In this document: one piece after another, positions 52,291 to 53,027 of the stretch | Position numbering within the stretch: position 1 is the first letter of the stretch | Layout: every line of letters begins with the position of its first letter | Origin: Hyphomicrobiaceae bacterium | Lineage (GTDB): Bacteria > Pseudomonadota > Alphaproteobacteria > Rhizobiales > Methyloligellaceae | Reading direction: 5' to 3' | Assembly: GCA_028066055.1 (NCBI GenBank) | Contig: JALCBY010000003.1 | Span: forward strand, 72,289-125,315 | Length of the DNA: 53,027 bases | Position numbers and translations under genes: made by a program | The notes under the pieces: model-generated | What the model was told of the DNA's origin: nothing | The model's database searches: none | Seen by the model: the letters and a program-made list of their open reading frames with translations, nothing else

Positions 52291-53027
52291 ATGTCATTCG
52301 AAATCATCTTGCTCCTGCTCGCCGCCGCCACGATGCACGCCGTGTGGAACAGCATGATCAAGGGCGCCGGCGACGGTGTCGTCATGGCAACCTGGGTCTA
52401 CAGCGGGAGCGGTGTGTTTCTTGCCCCTGCGCTTCTTTTCCTTCCCGCCCTCCCGGGCGAAGGCTGGATGCTCGTCGCGATCCACTTCTGCCTGCACATG
52501 ATCTACAAGACGCTGCTCATCAACATGTATCGGCTGGGGGACTTCTCGCGCGTGTTTCCCGTCGCCCGGGGCATGGCACCTGCGCTTGTTACGCTTGCCG
52601 CGATCCCCATCGTCGGCGAACTTCCACCGCCGGTTGCCCTTGCGGGTATCGGGGTGGTCTGCCTCGGGCTTGTCATGTTTGCAACGGAGCGCGGTGCTCT
52701 GCAGAAGGCCAGCCTGCAGACCTTTCTTCTGTCCGCGGGCGCCGGTGTCGTTGTCAGCGCCTATACGATCGTCGATGCCCTTGGCGTCCGTCTTGAAGGC
52801 GTCGGGCTTACCTATTTTGTGACGCTGTTCGCGGTCGATGGCTTCGGCATGGCCCTTCTCGGGTTTTGGTGGCGGGGAAGGACGCTTTTGCCGGCCATGG
52901 CCATGGTCTGGAAGACAGGCGTTACCGCATCACTTCTCAGCATGGCCAACTTCGCGATTGCACTCTGGGTTGTCTCCTTTACGCCGGTTGGGCCCGTCGC
53001 AACTGTTCGCGAGACGAGCATCGTCAT
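52291..53027 (+). CDS. EamA/DMT transporter, 3' end missing
   Basis: This gene runs off the right edge; 245 codons are visible, starting at ATG 52291. It has about eight membrane segments, with the paired EamA pattern (LLAAATMHAVWNSMIKG, GDFSRVFPVARGMAPAL; then FTPVGPVATVRETSIV near the end). This drug/metabolite transporter family member has unknown substrate. No upstream operon partner; the TAXI gene ends 144 bases before. Confidence 0.85.
   Translation, partial: MSFEIILLLLAAATMHAVWNSMIKGAGDGVVMATWVYSGSGVFLAPALLFLPALPGEGWMLVAIHFCLHMIYKTLLINMYRLGDFSRVFPVARGMAPALVTLAAIPIVGELPPPVALAGIGVVCLGLVMFATERGALQKASLQTFLLSAGAGVVVSAYTIVDALGVRLEGVGLTYFVTLFAVDGFGMALLGFWWRGRTLLPAMAMVWKTGVTASLLSMANFAIALWVVSFTPVGPVATVRETSIV

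Overview
The window looks like chromosomal core sequence of an alphaproteobacterium, most likely of the order Hyphomicrobiales (Rhizobiales). I infer this from base composition (about 60% GC by eye) and from gene neighbourhoods that, from memory, are typical of that order: tesB / glnK-amtB / aminotransferase-ftsK-lolA-xthA on the left, and ffh-rpsP-rimM-trmD ... rplS ... leuC ... leuD ... leuB ... asd on the right. There is no phage, integrase, transposase, plasmid or CRISPR signal. The genus cannot be fixed from what is visible.

Left part (1-16 kb). A minus-strand run starts with the nitrogen-sensing pair glnK-amtB, preceded by a candidate sigma-54 promoter and followed by a strong terminator. 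It continues with a class I/II aminotransferase, the DNA translocase ftsK, the lipoprotein carrier lolA and the repair nuclease xthA. Between lolA and xthA is a 379-base gap with four consecutive hairpins ending in an ideal U-tract terminator, which I read as a small RNA gene with C-rich exposed segments. tesB and a ubiquinone-type FAD monooxygenase diverge from each other. A marR gene and an MFS exporter flank a double palindromic operator. Next come a housekeeping minus-strand set (CnoX-like thioredoxin, Lon-substrate-domain protein, Trm112-like protein, ProX-type deacylase), a small membrane protein and tRNA-Gly(GCC).

Middle (15.6-31 kb). This holds envelope and stress genes: a Lys/His/Gly/Tyr-rich secreted protein, an L,D-transpeptidase, a large SARP/TolB/TPR regulator divergent from a tiny membrane protein and a DUF1127 protein, an acyl-CoA synthetase, a Nudix hydrolase, a VIT1-family transporter, asd, an Mpo1-like protein, cytochrome b561, an alanine/glycine:cation symporter, UspA, a secreted protein, a VOC protein, an unusual DJ-1/PfpI protein with an acidic insert, and leuB.

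Right part (31-53 kb). The leucine genes leuB, leuD and leuC are all on the minus strand but separated by other genes: a cupin, a CoA transferase, a TauE/SafE permease, two paralogous secreted HECGHQ proteins, DedA and an orphan ACT-domain protein. Then come a class III aminotransferase, a CHAP-like secreted amidase, and the ribosome/SRP group. That group is modified: L19 carries a helix-hairpin-helix extension and an acidic tail, S16 carries a 70-residue Ala/Glu/Pro tail, and a membrane adenylate/guanylate cyclase sits between rimM and trmD. A plus-strand block (UPF0314, SDR, ChaA exchanger) separates rplS from trmD. The window ends with a formate/nitrite-type channel, a TAXI solute-binding protein and a partial EamA transporter.

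No single previously undescribed multi-gene system stands out. The best candidates for new biology are the small RNA at 1030-1141, the tandem six-cysteine HECGHQ secreted proteins, the extended L19/S16 proteins, the cyclase inside the rimM-trmD group and the acidic-insert DJ-1 protein beside leuB.
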